DNA of 64,000 bases, taken from the NCBI GenBank assembly GCA_002336805.1, contig DDEZ01000012.1:383594-447593 (forward strand). Direction: 5' to 3'. Source of the DNA: Bacteroidetes bacterium UBA1941. GTDB taxonomy: Bacteria; Bacteroidota; Bacteroidia; Chitinophagales; LD1. Under the pieces are notes generated by a model, which ran no database searches, was not told where the DNA came from, and was given only the letters and a program-made list of their open reading frames with translations. The position numbers and the translations under genes are program-made. This document shows, one piece after another, positions 49,883 to 61,700 of this stretch; within the stretch, counting starts at the first letter, position 1, and every line of letters starts with the position of its first letter.

Positions 49883-52288
49883 TCAGTTTACTTTTTGTAT
49901 CGTTTTAGAAATTCTTTGTCCGTATTTATCTATCAGGCTCACCTCGTAGGTACCAGCAGGCAAGGCCGTAGTGTTCACTTCAAATTTATCTACGCCTTGA
50001 GCTACTTTCTGCTCCAGCAGTGTCTGACCGAACATATTGGTCATAGTGCAGCGCACATAGGTATCTGCTCCCCCGGTCTCGACCACCAGGATGCCGTTGT
50101 GCACCGGATTGGGATAGGCCCTGAAGTTCTTTCTGGCACTGATGGCCGTGATAGAAAGCGGGAAGCAAGCACCGGATGACAGTGCTGTATCAATACGTGA
50201 CGCATCGTAGATAGCCAGTGCATACTGCCCCTTCTGCAGGCTATTGATCCTGACCGTACCGACTTTGTCGTTGAGGCTTCCCATATTGAAGCTCACATCA
50301 GGCTCTACCTGCCAGAGGCTTTGGGCATCGGGACGGTACATGACTACCATGCTATCTTCACTATTTGTGATAAAGGTGTTGTCGAGATAACCGGCTGTCG
50401 TAGTGGAGCCATTATACGCTATCGTAGCCGAGGCGATGAAATCATCAGCAAAGACACCATCCACATCCCAATAGCGGTAGTCCGAGAGGTGCAGACCGGG
50501 TATGTTGTTCTTAGCTGCATCGGGCGCTACCCAGTGGTGCTCTACCCGCACCAGAGATGAGTCCGTGCTCTGCTGCAGATCTACAGTCATACGTGCCACA
50601 CCGAGATTGTACTGATGACTCAGGCCTGCCATTTTCACCCACTGATCGGTCACTGCATCGCTGAGCCTCTCATCAAAGTCGAGCGCGATATATGCAGGAA
50701 CAAAAGGCAGCGTAGTAAAATACTGTGTGCAGGCTCCAGACACTGTGGCCGTACGCACTACCCGCTGACCGGCAGAGTCAAAGTAAGAAACCTCAAGGGG
50801 GACATTATTAAATAAATGTGACGTGTGATCTCCGCGCTGACGGATGGTGATACCTATGTCATAGCTACTACCAGATGCTACGACACGTTTCTCCTCTACA
50901 GAGAAGTCAGGGAAACCGCCATCAAATACCCAATCAGCAAAAAAGTCATTGATATTGCTTAGCCCACTACAGGTGCGCAGATAGTCTCGCAGTGTATAGC
51001 TGTTTACGTCCTTGCGCTTGTACTGCTGCAGGTAGCTCTTGACACACCCGAAGAAAAGTGAGTCTCCCATATAGCCGCGCAGCGTATGTGCACGGTCCGC
51101 TCCCTTTTCATAGACGCTATAGTTGCTGTAGGTCAGTTTGCCCGGCATAGGAGACGGTGCCCAGTAGGCACTATCCTCTACATGTGCCAGATGAATCACC
51201 TCATCATGATTATCCCTTATGTTTTGTTTGTACTTTTCTTTGCCATAGAGCCCCTCGTAGAATATACTCTCACAATAGCGCGCCCAGCCTTCATTTAGCC
51301 ACATATCACCCTCATTGTCACAGGTAGCCAGATCTCCAAACCAATGGTGCGAAAGCTCATGGGCCATATAGTTTTCATACTGGAGATTGCCATTGACTAT
51401 GGCCTGCATGTATGAAATATTAGTAGCGTGCTCCATAGCCCCCGCCGTGAAAGGTACTACGCAGTACCCTACCCTATTCCACTCGTAGGGGCCAAACCGG
51501 CTTTCAAATATTGAAAGCGCATTCTTGAGATGGAGGAATGAGTTTTTGAGATTTGTAGTATCTCCGGCGCGGGCCACTAATGAAATTGGCAATGGGCCAT
51601 TGAGAGCTGCATAGCTATCATGCACGACAGCATAGTCTGCGACACTCATAGAGGCGAGATAAGACGGTATTTCATCCTTCATAGTCCAGTACCAGGTCTT
51701 ACTATGATCAGCATGGACCACTGTACTGTCAGCATATCCATTGCAGTAGGCGCTACGTGCAGAGTCTGTAGTGATGGCAAAGTGATAGGTACTGCGCTCT
51801 ACAAAATTATCAAAGCAGGGGAACCATACACGGCCGAAATTGTGCGGATCTGCCAGGAAGCTGACACCGATATTGAAGGCATAAGTATTGTCCCAATAGA
51901 AGCCGCCGAAATCTCCGGGTGGCTGGAGAGGTGTGCCATGATAAAAAACTGTGACGCTATCACGCTGGCCCGCAGCAAGCGCAGCGGGGAGGGTGATACT
52001 GATCAATGTATCATTGTGAGAGAACGGCAAACTGGTACTGGCACGCCTGACTGAATCTACCGTCAGGCCCAGCAGGTCCAGCCTGATATAACTGACGCCG
52101 CTGACCTTGGCCTGATAGGATACAGTAGCTGCGCCGTAAAGTACCTTCTGCGTAAACCGGGAGACATCTATTTTCAGGTCGATGTGTGTAATGTCTATAG
52201 AGTCACTGCGTGTATCCGTATTGATTGCATGGGCACTGATACCCCACAGCACCAGTGTATACAAAGAAGAAAGCACCCGTTTGAACAT
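49883..52288 (-). CDS. T9SS-exported M1 family aminopeptidase
   Basis: An 801-residue secreted zinc metallopeptidase. After a signal peptide (MFKRVLSSLYTLVLWGISAHA) comes the M1 N-terminal beta domain, then the catalytic domain. The exopeptidase motif is GAMEHATN (about residue 283), and zinc ligands are in MAHELSHHWFGD (His310, His314) and EGWARYCE (Glu333). M1 enzymes trim amino acids from peptide N-termini. The C-terminal about 80 residues are a T9SS type A sorting domain (AYPNPVHNGILVVE, CTMTNMFGQTLLEQ, LPAGTYEVSLIDKYGQ). It is upstream of the 3-hydroxybutyryl-CoA dehydrogenase gene with a 2-base gap. Confidence 0.93.
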   Translation of the reverse strand: MFKRVLSSLYTLVLWGISAHAINTDTRSDSIDITHIDLKIDVSRFTQKVLYGAATVSYQAKVSGVSYIRLDLLGLTVDSVRRASTSLPFSHNDTLISITLPAALAAGQRDSVTVFYHGTPLQPPGDFGGFYWDNTYAFNIGVSFLADPHNFGRVWFPCFDNFVERSTYHFAITTDSARSAYCNGYADSTVVHADHSKTWYWTMKDEIPSYLASMSVADYAVVHDSYAALNGPLPISLVARAGDTTNLKNSFLHLKNALSIFESRFGPYEWNRVGYCVVPFTAGAMEHATNISYMQAIVNGNLQYENYMAHELSHHWFGDLATCDNEGDMWLNEGWARYCESIFYEGLYGKEKYKQNIRDNHDEVIHLAHVEDSAYWAPSPMPGKLTYSNYSVYEKGADRAHTLRGYMGDSLFFGCVKSYLQQYKRKDVNSYTLRDYLRTCSGLSNINDFFADWVFDGGFPDFSVEEKRVVASGSSYDIGITIRQRGDHTSHLFNNVPLEVSYFDSAGQRVVRTATVSGACTQYFTTLPFVPAYIALDFDERLSDAVTDQWVKMAGLSHQYNLGVARMTVDLQQSTDSSLVRVEHHWVAPDAAKNNIPGLHLSDYRYWDVDGVFADDFIASATIAYNGSTTTAGYLDNTFITNSEDSMVVMYRPDAQSLWQVEPDVSFNMGSLNDKVGTVRINSLQKGQYALAIYDASRIDTALSSGACFPLSITAISARKNFRAYPNPVHNGILVVETGGADTYVRCTMTNMFGQTLLEQKVAQGVDKFEVNTTALPAGTYEVSLIDKYGQRISKTIQKVN

Positions 52289-52321
52289 CGGTCAAAAATA
52301 AAGAAACGGTGCTAAATGACA

Positions 52322-52350
52322 TTAAAAAAGGGGCCACCAGGGCCCCTTTA
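52322..52350 (-). terminator. Terminator after the OmpA-PD40 gene
   Basis: AAAGGGGCC (52327-52335) pairs with GGCCCCTTT (52341-52349) around a five-base loop. On the minus strand the stem runs into TTTTTTAAT, so it ends the adhesin-locus transcript before the peptidase gene. Confidence 0.88.
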
Positions 52351-52370
52351 TCAGTAAGGTATTGAATATG

Positions 52371-54578
52371 TTAGAATTTCAGGATCTTAAACTCTGTACG
52401 CCTGTTCTCCTGATGCTGCTCCTCTGTACAAGGGACGATGTTCGTACCCTCGCAGGCGCACTTATTCACCAGGCGGCTCTCGCCGTAGCCGGCGGCTACC
52501 ATCCTGCTCAGAGATACACCACGTGAGCCGATGTACTGTACCGCAGATTCAGCACGCTTGGCAGAGAGTGTCGCGTTATACTTGATAGTAGCGCGGCAGT
52601 CTGTGTGTGAGCTGAGCTCGATCTCCATAGTAGGGTTATCCTGGAGCACCTTCACGAGCTTATCCAGCTCCTTGGCAGCATCCGGACGGATAAACCACTT
52701 ATCCAGATCATAGTAGATATTCTCGATCTTGATAGCCACACCCTTCTTCACCTTCTCCAGCTCCAGTGTGACGTAGAGGGTAGCAGGTGGAGTCTTGCCG
52801 ACCGTAGATGTAGTAGTAGATACTGTGAGGTACTTCATCTCAGGATCCGGCAGATCCTTAGAGCCTTCTATACGATAGGTAGCGTTAGGCTCCAGGCTGT
52901 AGAACACTTTGCCATCAGGATTGGTCTGCTGCTTTTCTTCTTTGTTTGTAGCAGTATTGATGAGTTTCACAGTAGCCAGGTCGATAGGCTCGCGTGTCTT
53001 CTTATCCAGCACGAGTACCTCCAGGTTGATGCCACCTTCTTTCACGAGTGGTATCTTGACATTGGCAGGCTGGTCGGTGGTTTCTACAGTCACCTCATTA
53101 GGCAGATAGCCGGCCTTAGTAGCGACAAACTTGTAAACCCTCTTAGGCGTAGCTGAGAAGCAGAAATTACCATCCTTATTGGTCATCTTGGTGCCACGCT
53201 CCTCTTTCACTTCATACATCACTACCTTAGAGCCTTCTATAGGATCATTGGTCTTGGCATCGTATACCAGGCCGCAGATATTGACACCCTTCTTGATAAA
53301 CTTGTAGATATCGTCGTCACCCTTGCCGCCATCACGGTTTGAGGTAAAGTAGCCTGTCTTGTTTTCCTTGTCTATGATGTAAGCAAAGTCATCTTTGTTG
53401 GTATTGATCGGGAAGCCGAGGTTCTCGGGATTGGACCAGCCCTCTTTGGTATTAGTAGGATTGGCAGAGAATACGTCCAGACCGCCGAGGCCGAGGTGGC
53501 CATTGGATGCGAAGTACAGGACACTATCATTAGAGATGAATGGGAACATCTCATCACCAGAGGTATTGATCTTAGGACCGAGATTGATCGGAGCACCCCA
53601 GTTGCCAGACTGATCCCTCTTAGACTTATAGAGGTCTACGCCACCGTAGCCGCCCGGCTTATCACTCATGAAATACAGCGTCTGGCCATCAGGAGCGAGG
53701 GCTGCATGACCCACAGAGTATTCACGATCATTGAATGGAACCGCCTCTATCAGCTGGTCACCCCACCTGTTTTCATTAGGCAGATAGACCATACGGTAGA
53801 GCTTGAGTTTTACAGTCTTATCACTACTGGTAAAAGCCTTTGCCTTCTTGTAGTTACTCCTTGTCACATAGAGTTCCTGCAGTTTTTCATTGTAGGCTAC
53901 AGGGCCTTCGTGATACTTACCATTAATGGAACGGCCCTTCATCTGCTCTGCAGAGGTCAGGTTGCCATTAGCATCAGGCTTGGCCTCGTATACCTGGAGG
54001 AAGCTGGCGCCTGTCCAGTTGTCCTGTATCCTTACCTTGCCGGCTGGCTGCCTGTTTGAGGCGAAGAAGATAGATCCATTAGTATAAAACGATGGTCCGA
54101 AGTCAGAGAGAGGAGAGTTGAGCTCGAGGTCTTCTACTGTGTATATACCGCGATCCTTTGTGAGTTCTGATACTTTGTCCAGACCTGCGAGGCGGTCCTT
54201 TACACTCGCATCGCTCGGTACAGATACCATGTAGTTCTTGTAGGCCACTTTTGCCTCAGAGTACTTCTGGTTTGAGCGGAGCGCTTCTGCATAGTACATC
54301 TTATTGAGTGGAGAAGCCGTAGGGCTGTTGGCCAGTTTGGCATACCATGGTTCTGCATTCTGCCAGTCATTCATCAGGCGGTAGCTGTCCGCTATATTCT
54401 GTATGACATGAGTATTATTGCTGTCCTTCTTGATCGCTTTTGAGTATGACTGCAGCGCCATTTTGAAGTCAAACTGCTTGAAATACGCATCACCCATCGT
54501 GATATAGGCTTTCTGGCCTTGAGTGATATTGGCGAGCAGCAGGGCTATCGCGAGGAACGGTATAAATTTAAACCTCAT
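52371..54578 (-). CDS. TPR/PD40/OmpA-domain outer-membrane protein of the adhesin locus
   Basis: A 735-residue exported protein with a signal peptide (MRFKFIPFLAIALLLANITQGQ). TPR-like helices follow at about 25-130, then PD40/WD40-like beta-propeller repeats at about 160-420 (YFMSDKPGGYGGVDLYKS, YFASNGHLGLGGLDVFSA, YFTSNRDGGKGDDDIYKF). Next come two carboxypeptidase-regulatory-like beta domains (about 430-610) and a C-terminal OmpA peptidoglycan-binding domain from about 620 (DLDKWFIRPDAAKELDKLV, SSHTDCRATIKYNATLSAKRA). This order matches the PorE-like/SprF-linked OmpA proteins next to T9SS adhesin genes. It is 44 bases downstream of the PorP/SprF gene. Likely role: hold the secretion/attachment complex to the cell wall, which is inference. 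Confidence 0.9.
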   Translation of the reverse strand: MRFKFIPFLAIALLLANITQGQKAYITMGDAYFKQFDFKMALQSYSKAIKKDSNNTHVIQNIADSYRLMNDWQNAEPWYAKLANSPTASPLNKMYYAEALRSNQKYSEAKVAYKNYMVSVPSDASVKDRLAGLDKVSELTKDRGIYTVEDLELNSPLSDFGPSFYTNGSIFFASNRQPAGKVRIQDNWTGASFLQVYEAKPDANGNLTSAEQMKGRSINGKYHEGPVAYNEKLQELYVTRSNYKKAKAFTSSDKTVKLKLYRMVYLPNENRWGDQLIEAVPFNDREYSVGHAALAPDGQTLYFMSDKPGGYGGVDLYKSKRDQSGNWGAPINLGPKINTSGDEMFPFISNDSVLYFASNGHLGLGGLDVFSANPTNTKEGWSNPENLGFPINTNKDDFAYIIDKENKTGYFTSNRDGGKGDDDIYKFIKKGVNICGLVYDAKTNDPIEGSKVVMYEVKEERGTKMTNKDGNFCFSATPKRVYKFVATKAGYLPNEVTVETTDQPANVKIPLVKEGGINLEVLVLDKKTREPIDLATVKLINTATNKEEKQQTNPDGKVFYSLEPNATYRIEGSKDLPDPEMKYLTVSTTTSTVGKTPPATLYVTLELEKVKKGVAIKIENIYYDLDKWFIRPDAAKELDKLVKVLQDNPTMEIELSSHTDCRATIKYNATLSAKRAESAVQYIGSRGVSLSRMVAAGYGESRLVNKCACEGTNIVPCTEEQHQENRRTEFKILKF

Positions 54579-54622
54579 AGTGCTTTTATTTAAGAGTCAG
54601 GGTTAGATCTTTTTGTTTGGGT

Positions 54623-55636
54623 TTAGAAGTACTTGACGAAACGCGGGGTCACAAAACGTTTCTTATTATACCAGAATTCATATCCCAGCATGATCTCGTG
54701 CGTACCGGTCTCATAGCTCCTCAGTTTGCTGAGGCTATACTGATAGGAGTAGCCCACACTGAACTGTGGAGTGACCTTAGCCTGTACCATTCCTACGAGG
54801 CCTTCCAGGTTGAAAGGCTTTTGCTTGGCTGTCAGCTTGGTATCACCCAATACGCTAAAGGCCTCGCCACCGGTCCTGGCGCCCACTATTAACCATACAC
54901 GATCTATAAAGAGGAGGCCGAGGTTGAAGTCAAAGTTTGGAACATTGTACGGCAGACCTTTCTGATATTTCATGAGGAATGAAGGGCGAACCTTGACGAT
55001 CGCTGCATCCTTGCCAAATACATAACCTGCTGTGACGAGGTAGTAATTGTACTGGTGGGCTACAGCATCGCTGGCGTTGATCTTCCACTTCTGACTCAGG
55101 GAGAAAGGAAGCATGTGCGGCATAGAGAAGCCTGCAAAATACCTTTTGCCATAAGCGTACACACCTGCACCAAAGTTTGGCAGCCACAGGTTAGTATTGA
55201 CTGTAAAAAGCGGATCGTAGTTATTGCTAGGGAGCGTTGCTTCTGTATTGCGCTGCTGATAGTATGTAGCACCAGCCTGTATACCGATAGCGAGTACGTT
55301 GTCCTTGCCCAGCTTGATACGATAGGCGAATGCACCAGTCGCATTAAAGCTATTGGTCAGGCCCAGGCGATCATTGCTGATAGTAAGGCCGAGGGCATAC
55401 TGCTCTCTTCTGAGCGGCGAGTGCACACTCGCATTGAATGTACGCGGCGCTCCATCCAGACCCGCCCACTGGTGGCGGTAGATACCCATCACGCTGACTA
55501 CATCCTGGCTACCTGCGTAGGCCGGATTGATGTACAGGCCATTGAACATGTACATATTGTACTCAGCATCCTGCTGCGCATGCACTGCTGCTCCAAAGCC
55601 CATCGCTACAAAGAGGGAGAAGAGGATTTTCTTCAT
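54623..55636 (-). CDS. PorP/SprF-family T9SS outer-membrane protein
   Basis: The 337-residue outer-membrane barrel belongs to the PorP/SprF family, whose members hold or help to secrete particular T9SS type B cargo proteins at the cell surface. After a signal peptide (MKKILFSLFVAMGFGAAVHAQ) comes the hallmark NMYMFNGLYINPAYAGSQD, VSVMGIYRHQWAGLDGAPRTF, then GLTISNDRLGLTNSF and a C-terminal strand with aromatic end (FVKYF). It sits between the giant type B protein and the TPR/PD40/OmpA gene, an arrangement seen for sprB-sprF in Flavobacterium. Its cargo is probably the giant protein. Confidence 0.93.
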   Translation of the reverse strand: MKKILFSLFVAMGFGAAVHAQQDAEYNMYMFNGLYINPAYAGSQDVVSVMGIYRHQWAGLDGAPRTFNASVHSPLRREQYALGLTISNDRLGLTNSFNATGAFAYRIKLGKDNVLAIGIQAGATYYQQRNTEATLPSNNYDPLFTVNTNLWLPNFGAGVYAYGKRYFAGFSMPHMLPFSLSQKWKINASDAVAHQYNYYLVTAGYVFGKDAAIVKVRPSFLMKYQKGLPYNVPNFDFNLGLLFIDRVWLIVGARTGGEAFSVLGDTKLTAKQKPFNLEGLVGMVQAKVTPQFSVGYSYQYSLSKLRSYETGTHEIMLGYEFWYNKKRFVTPRFVKYF

Positions 55637-55671
55637 GATATTTTATTTTACCTGTGTTCGAGTTTTTTAAT

Positions 55672-55700
55672 AGGGTCCCGGCCTTAGCTGGCCGGGACCT
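55672..55700. terminator. Stem-loop between the giant adhesin and PorP/SprF genes
   Basis: GGTCCCGGCC (55674-55683) pairs with GGCCGGGACC (55690-55699), loop TTAGCT. A good T run follows only weakly on the minus strand (CTATT), so it may partly end or stabilise the giant transcript and allow read-through into PorP/SprF. Confidence 0.6.
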
Positions 55701-55715
55701 TTTAGTTAGTATGGT

Positions 55716-58700
55716 TTATCTGTGGAGTACTACGAAGCGTGCTTCAGACTTGCCACTGCCATCGTTGTACTGATAGATGAAGTAATATGTACCATCAGGC
55801 AGCTTATTGCCCTGCATGTTAGTACCTGACCAATCATTCCTGTATGGACCTACGCTCTCGTAGACCACATCACCCCACCTGTTGAATATCTTGATGGTAG
55901 CGTTAGGGAATTTCTCAGCACAAGGGAATTGGAATACATCGTTGTATCCGTCATCATTTGGCGAGAAGCCTGTAGGGAAGAAGCAAGGAGTCACAGTATC
56001 CACCACATTGATACAAACTGAAGCTGTATCGCATGTCACCAGCGTGCTGCCTGTCACAGACTCGCAGATGCTGTACTCCAGATTGTCACTACCATGGAAA
56101 CCTGAATCAGGTGTGAATGTGATAGTGAAGTCCGGATTGACCACTGCGTGACCATGCTGAGGATTTGTGACGATAGCCATCACTGTATCTGTAGCTGGTA
56201 TCAGCGTATCGTTTCCGATCACGTGGAGCGTAGCTGTAGTATTGACCAGCGCACTGGTATCCCTGCAGCTTCCGTTGTCATCTACTGTATGGATAGGAGG
56301 CAGCTGACAGTTGTATACAAATACTGTAGCGGTATCAAACTGCTGCGGATTGCCATTATCTGCTATCACATACTGGAAGGTATCCGTACCCACTTCGCTA
56401 GGGTTTGGAGAGTACACGATGTCATTGCCCACGATGGCCACTGTACCCATCACTGGCGCCTTGCCTGCGCTACCGCCGGCGGCTACGAGATGGATCGCTG
56501 TGCCGGTGAGTGGGTTGCCCGGATTAGGAGCAAAACCATCATTCGCCATTACATGGATCGTATCTACTGCATCACATGTGAATGATACATCGTTATTAGC
56601 CCATACTGAGTCTACAGGAGGCTTAGGCAATACGGTGATGATCACGTGTACGTTTGTGCAAGATGTATCTATACCATTGCTGCAGATCACGAGGCAGAGG
56701 GTATCATTGCCTACATAGCCACCAGCACCTGCGGTCGTATCGCAGTTTGGAGTATATGTGAAGCAGAGTGTACCGTACACGCCTGTAGTGCTATCTATAG
56801 TAGAGATCACTGTGAGGCCATGGTCTGATGAGTCACAGAATCCGGCGAAGTGTACTGTGTAGCCCGCACCCATATAGATAGAGTCTATACAGATAGTGTT
56901 ATTCACAGAGCATGCCAGTACTGTGTCATGTACCGTAGTGTCTACGATGATCGGTGGAGAGCACTTATGGATGTCTATGTAGACAAACGCTGTGCTGCAG
57001 AGCACCGGTACACCATTGTCACATGCACGGTAGGTCAGTGTATCGCGGCCCATGTAGCCTGCTACAGGTGTATACAGGAGGCCTGTACCACTGCGTACTA
57101 CAGCTCCATGGCTACCCTGAGTGAAGGTGTCTATCGCTATGGCGTTGCTATCCAGGTCGTAGTCATTTGCCAGTACGTGTATCAGCGTATCGAGGCCGTA
57201 GCACAGGCTCACTGTATCATTCACCAGCGTAGGTGCATGAATGTTAGCACATGTGATATGGATAGATACATTGGCAGTATCACGACCGCAAGTGTCAGAT
57301 ACTACGTAGGTGAAGAATGCTGTACCACAGTAGCCGCTATCCGGACGGAAGATCACGGAGTCTCCCACTACTGTGAGGGTACCGTGGAGGTTCGTCGTAT
57401 TAGCAAACGCGATGTGATGAGGTATGCTGGCATCGAGACCATCATTCACCAGGATACCCGCCAGGAGCGTATCACCCTGATAGATACTGAAGGTATCATC
57501 GTTTGCCAGTACCTGGCAGCACTTCACGCGTATGTATACCCATGCCGTATCTGTGGCGCCGAGTACATCCTCTACCTCATAGGCGAAGGAGTCTACTACA
57601 CCACCGGTAGGGCTACATGCTGTGCCGTTTGGTGTGTAAGTGTAAATACCATTCACACTGTCGGTCAGCACAGCAGTACCATGCTGAGGGCCGGTCACTG
57701 TACCTACTACATAGAATGAGTCAAGCTCAGGATCGTAGTCGTTAGCCTTGACATTCACTGTCACTGCTACGGAGCTACCTGTGAGTGTCGTATCATTCAC
57801 GGCCTGTACAGAGTTAGGCACGGTCACTATGACTCTGGCTGTATCGCAGAGAGAGTGAGGGAGGTATGCAGATGTATCGCAGATCACATAGTAGAATGTA
57901 TCCGGATCATTTGCATTAGGTCCCCTGCCCGGTCCAGTGAATGGCACATAGGTGATCGTACCATCTGCATTGACAGTCACTGTGCCATCCTGCGCCACGC
58001 TATCGCCCGGCAGTACAGTGGTAGTGACATGGATAGGGTCACCGTTTGGATCGCTATCGTTGTGCAGTACCGGTATGATCACAGAGTGGCCGTACAGAGT
58101 AGTAGCATTATCATCTACTGCTACCGGAGCCAGATTGTGATGTACGCTGGTATCTACCGCATTGATAGTGATATATGCCCACGCTGTGTCGCAGAGGCCA
58201 CTCACCGGATGTGCGGTATTGGTATCACATATAGAGTATTGGAATGAATCTACCGTGATAGGACTGCTGAATGGACCTACAGGAGTGAACACTACCTGAT
58301 TGGCAGCGTTGTAGCCTATATCACCGTGTCCACCTGCCGTAGGGCCAGATATGATGTGTGGTATAGTCAGCTGGTCGCCATCCGGATCCAGGTCATTGGC
58401 AGCTACGTAGACTATGATCGCCTGAGCAGTATCTGTCACAGCGTAGTCGTTATTAGCTACCGGTGGATGGTTAGGCGCGCCTGTAGTGTCGTATACATTG
58501 ATGTATACTTCAGCTGTATCGCAAAGAACATTCACGAAGTAAGGTGAGTTATCACAAACAATCACCCGGAATGAATCCACTCCTACATATCCCGTAGCCG
58601 GTGTATAGACACCTGCGCCATTAATATGCGCATCAGGAGTCCAGGTACCGCTCTGCGGACCGTAAGTGCCGCCCGGATATGTATAGGTCAGCGGATCACC

Positions 58701-61700
58701 GTTAGGGTCAAAAGCTCCGGTAGAGATATTGACGCCCACAGGTGTGTTCTGTGGTGTACTCACATGCTGATCCTGTACCACCGGTGGCTCATTGCGAGGA
58801 TCCACTATGATCGTCACATGGCTGGTGTCGCAGAGTGGTGTAGGGGTCGTATTGTCACAGATCACGATGCATGCGCTGTCTATGCCGTGGTAGTTAGAGT
58901 CCGGCTTGTAGGTCAGGCATACTGTCTGTGGTGTATCGCTGGCTGTAGGTACAGATACCCATGTGCCATGTGCAGGCTGGCAGAGTACTGTAGCTGTATG
59001 GTGGTCACCAGCATCAGGATCAGTGTATGGTATACATACAGTGATGATGCTGTCTTCCGGTACATGTACGAGGGTATCAGGTATCACCGGTGTATCTGGT
59101 ACACATGTGATATTCACAAACACCAGACCGAGATCCCATGCACGCTGGCCAGGGCAGGCTGGTGAGCCATTCAGGCCAGTGATCTGATAGCCAAATGTAT
59201 CCGTACCACAGTAATTAGCATTTGGTGTATAGATTAGCTTATTTCCTGCTACGCGGAGTGTACCGTTTGCCGGCTGGGCAGAGATGCTCACAGTGAGCGG
59301 ATCACCGTCCACGTCGTAGTCATTGGTCACTACGTCTATAGTATCTGTATGATCCTCTACCATCAGAGCGGTATCATCTACTGCTACCGGTGCGTGGTTA
59401 GTGATCAGGATATTGATCGCGAGGATACCGGTATCGCAGCGTGGGCCCGAAGGACAGCTGGTGCATACCTGATAGGTGACAGTATCCAGGCCATGGTACA
59501 GATTAGGTGCAGCATACTCTACCAGACCGGTAGTAGTATTGACATAGCCGAGACCATGGCTGCCTATACCTATCACAGATACAGCAGGTGCAGATGTATT
59601 ATTGCCGAGGTAGTCATTGGCCAGTACGTTAGTGCTTACGATAGCACCTTCGCAGACAGTCGCTGCATCGTCAAATGCCACAGGACCAACACATGCTGTA
59701 TCTACTACATAGATCAGTATCTGGGTAGAATCACCACAGTGGTCTACGCTGTCATACACAAAGTAGTTGATATGATCTATACCTACATAGCCTACAGCGG
59801 CTGTGTATGTGATCGTACCGTTAGCATTGAGTACGGCAGTATTGCCAGCATCCGGGCCACTGAGTATGCTCACTGAGTAGCCGGCGCCGATAGTGCCCAC
59901 ATTGCGGTCATTATTCAGCTCATTGATCACTACAGGTGTACCTGCAGTAGCATTCAGGATATCCTTGACCGCCTTAGGGCAGTGTGGTACCGGAGTCACG
60001 ATCACGGTGATGACACCAGTATCGCAGAGGCCAGGAGTACCATTATCACATACCACGTAGCAGAAGGAATCTGTACCTACATAGCCCGGAGCCGGTACAT
60101 ATGTCACACAGGTAGAGCCCAGCGTGATCACAGCGCTACCATGAGCCGGAGTACAAACAGATGCAGTAGTCAGTATCTGGCCCGGATCTACATCTATAGC
60201 TGCAGCGCATACCAGGATAAATGAATCCTGAGGTATGGTCACAGTAGTATCCGGAGCATGTGGAGGGTGATTCAGTGGCGTCACATTGATGTAAACCATC
60301 GCAGTAGCGCAGAGCGGACCACCCAGGCTCACCGGAGTATTATCACAAATGCTGTACTTGAATGAGTCAACACCCAAGTAAGGATAAGTAGGTATGTATG
60401 TCACCGTACCTGTCACCGGATCAATATTCGTCACCGCACCGTGTGCTGGTAGCGTAACGAGCGTTACAGAGCCGGTGTTGAGGTTGCCATCAACATCTGA
60501 ATCATTAATACCCACATTAACCACTACAGGAGTAGTCTGAGTAGTAGTAGCGTAGTCATTCACAGCTACAGGAGGATGCGGATCAGGTGTGACAGTCACG
60601 ATCACTGTAGCTGTAGAGCACAGTGCCGGAGCACCATTATCACAGATAGTATAGCAGAAGCTATCTACACCAAAGAAACCATGCGTAGGTACGTAGCAGA
60701 TCACGCCACCGGCTGTGATGCTATTAGTACCGTGAGCCGGAGCGCAGGCTGTGGTCACATGGATAGGGTTGCTACCCGGACGGTCATTGGTCATGACGGC
60801 TACGCAGGCAGATGAGTCCTGTGGTATCCTCACTGTGTCATTCACTGCTACAGGAGGCGTGGTAGGTGTACCTGTGATATTCACAAATACAGTACCTGTA
60901 TCACAAGAAGTACAAGCAGGGTTCACGCTGCATATAGCATAAGTGAACTGATCTGTACCGGACGTCACAGTAGGTGTATACCTGATCGTGCTGCCGGATA
61001 CGAAGGCTATACCTGAGGCCGGAGCAGTGATGATGCTCACCGACAGCGCGCTGGTAGTGTGGTTAGTATCATTAGCTATCACATTCAGCACCGCACCTGA
61101 TACCAGATGGAATACAGTGAATGTATCAGCTACAGCTACCGGTGGTATACACTGAGGTACTACTGTGATATGTACATAGTCAGTATCGCAGAGTGCAGGT
61201 ACCACGTTATCACAAACTACTACACAGAAGCTGTCATTGCCTACGAAATCGGTAGCCGGTACATAGGTCAGGCAAGAATCGCTGGTAGCAAATCCTGCTG
61301 TGCCATGATAAGGACCGCAAGGGAATGAAGTCACCTTCACACTGTTATTATCAGTGTCAGATATCAGAGGGCATATCGTGACAGGAGGTGAATTTTGTGG
61401 TATAGTATCATATGTAGGTGGTATATGCGGCGGATGGTGCAGCACATGTATAGACACCATACCTACATCGCAGAGCGGTGTATATGCTGAGCAGTATGTA
61501 GCTGTAGGATTCTGTACGTCGCACACTCTGTAGTAGAATGTATCGTCGCCAGCATATCCCGGTGTCGGAGTATAAGTGTAAGTATTACCTACCTGTACCG
61601 CTGTACCATGCACCGGAGGTGTCACGATAGCAAGGGTAGTAGAGTCATGGTCAGGCTCATCATCATTTGCAGTCACAGCCACGTTCACTGACGTGTTCAT

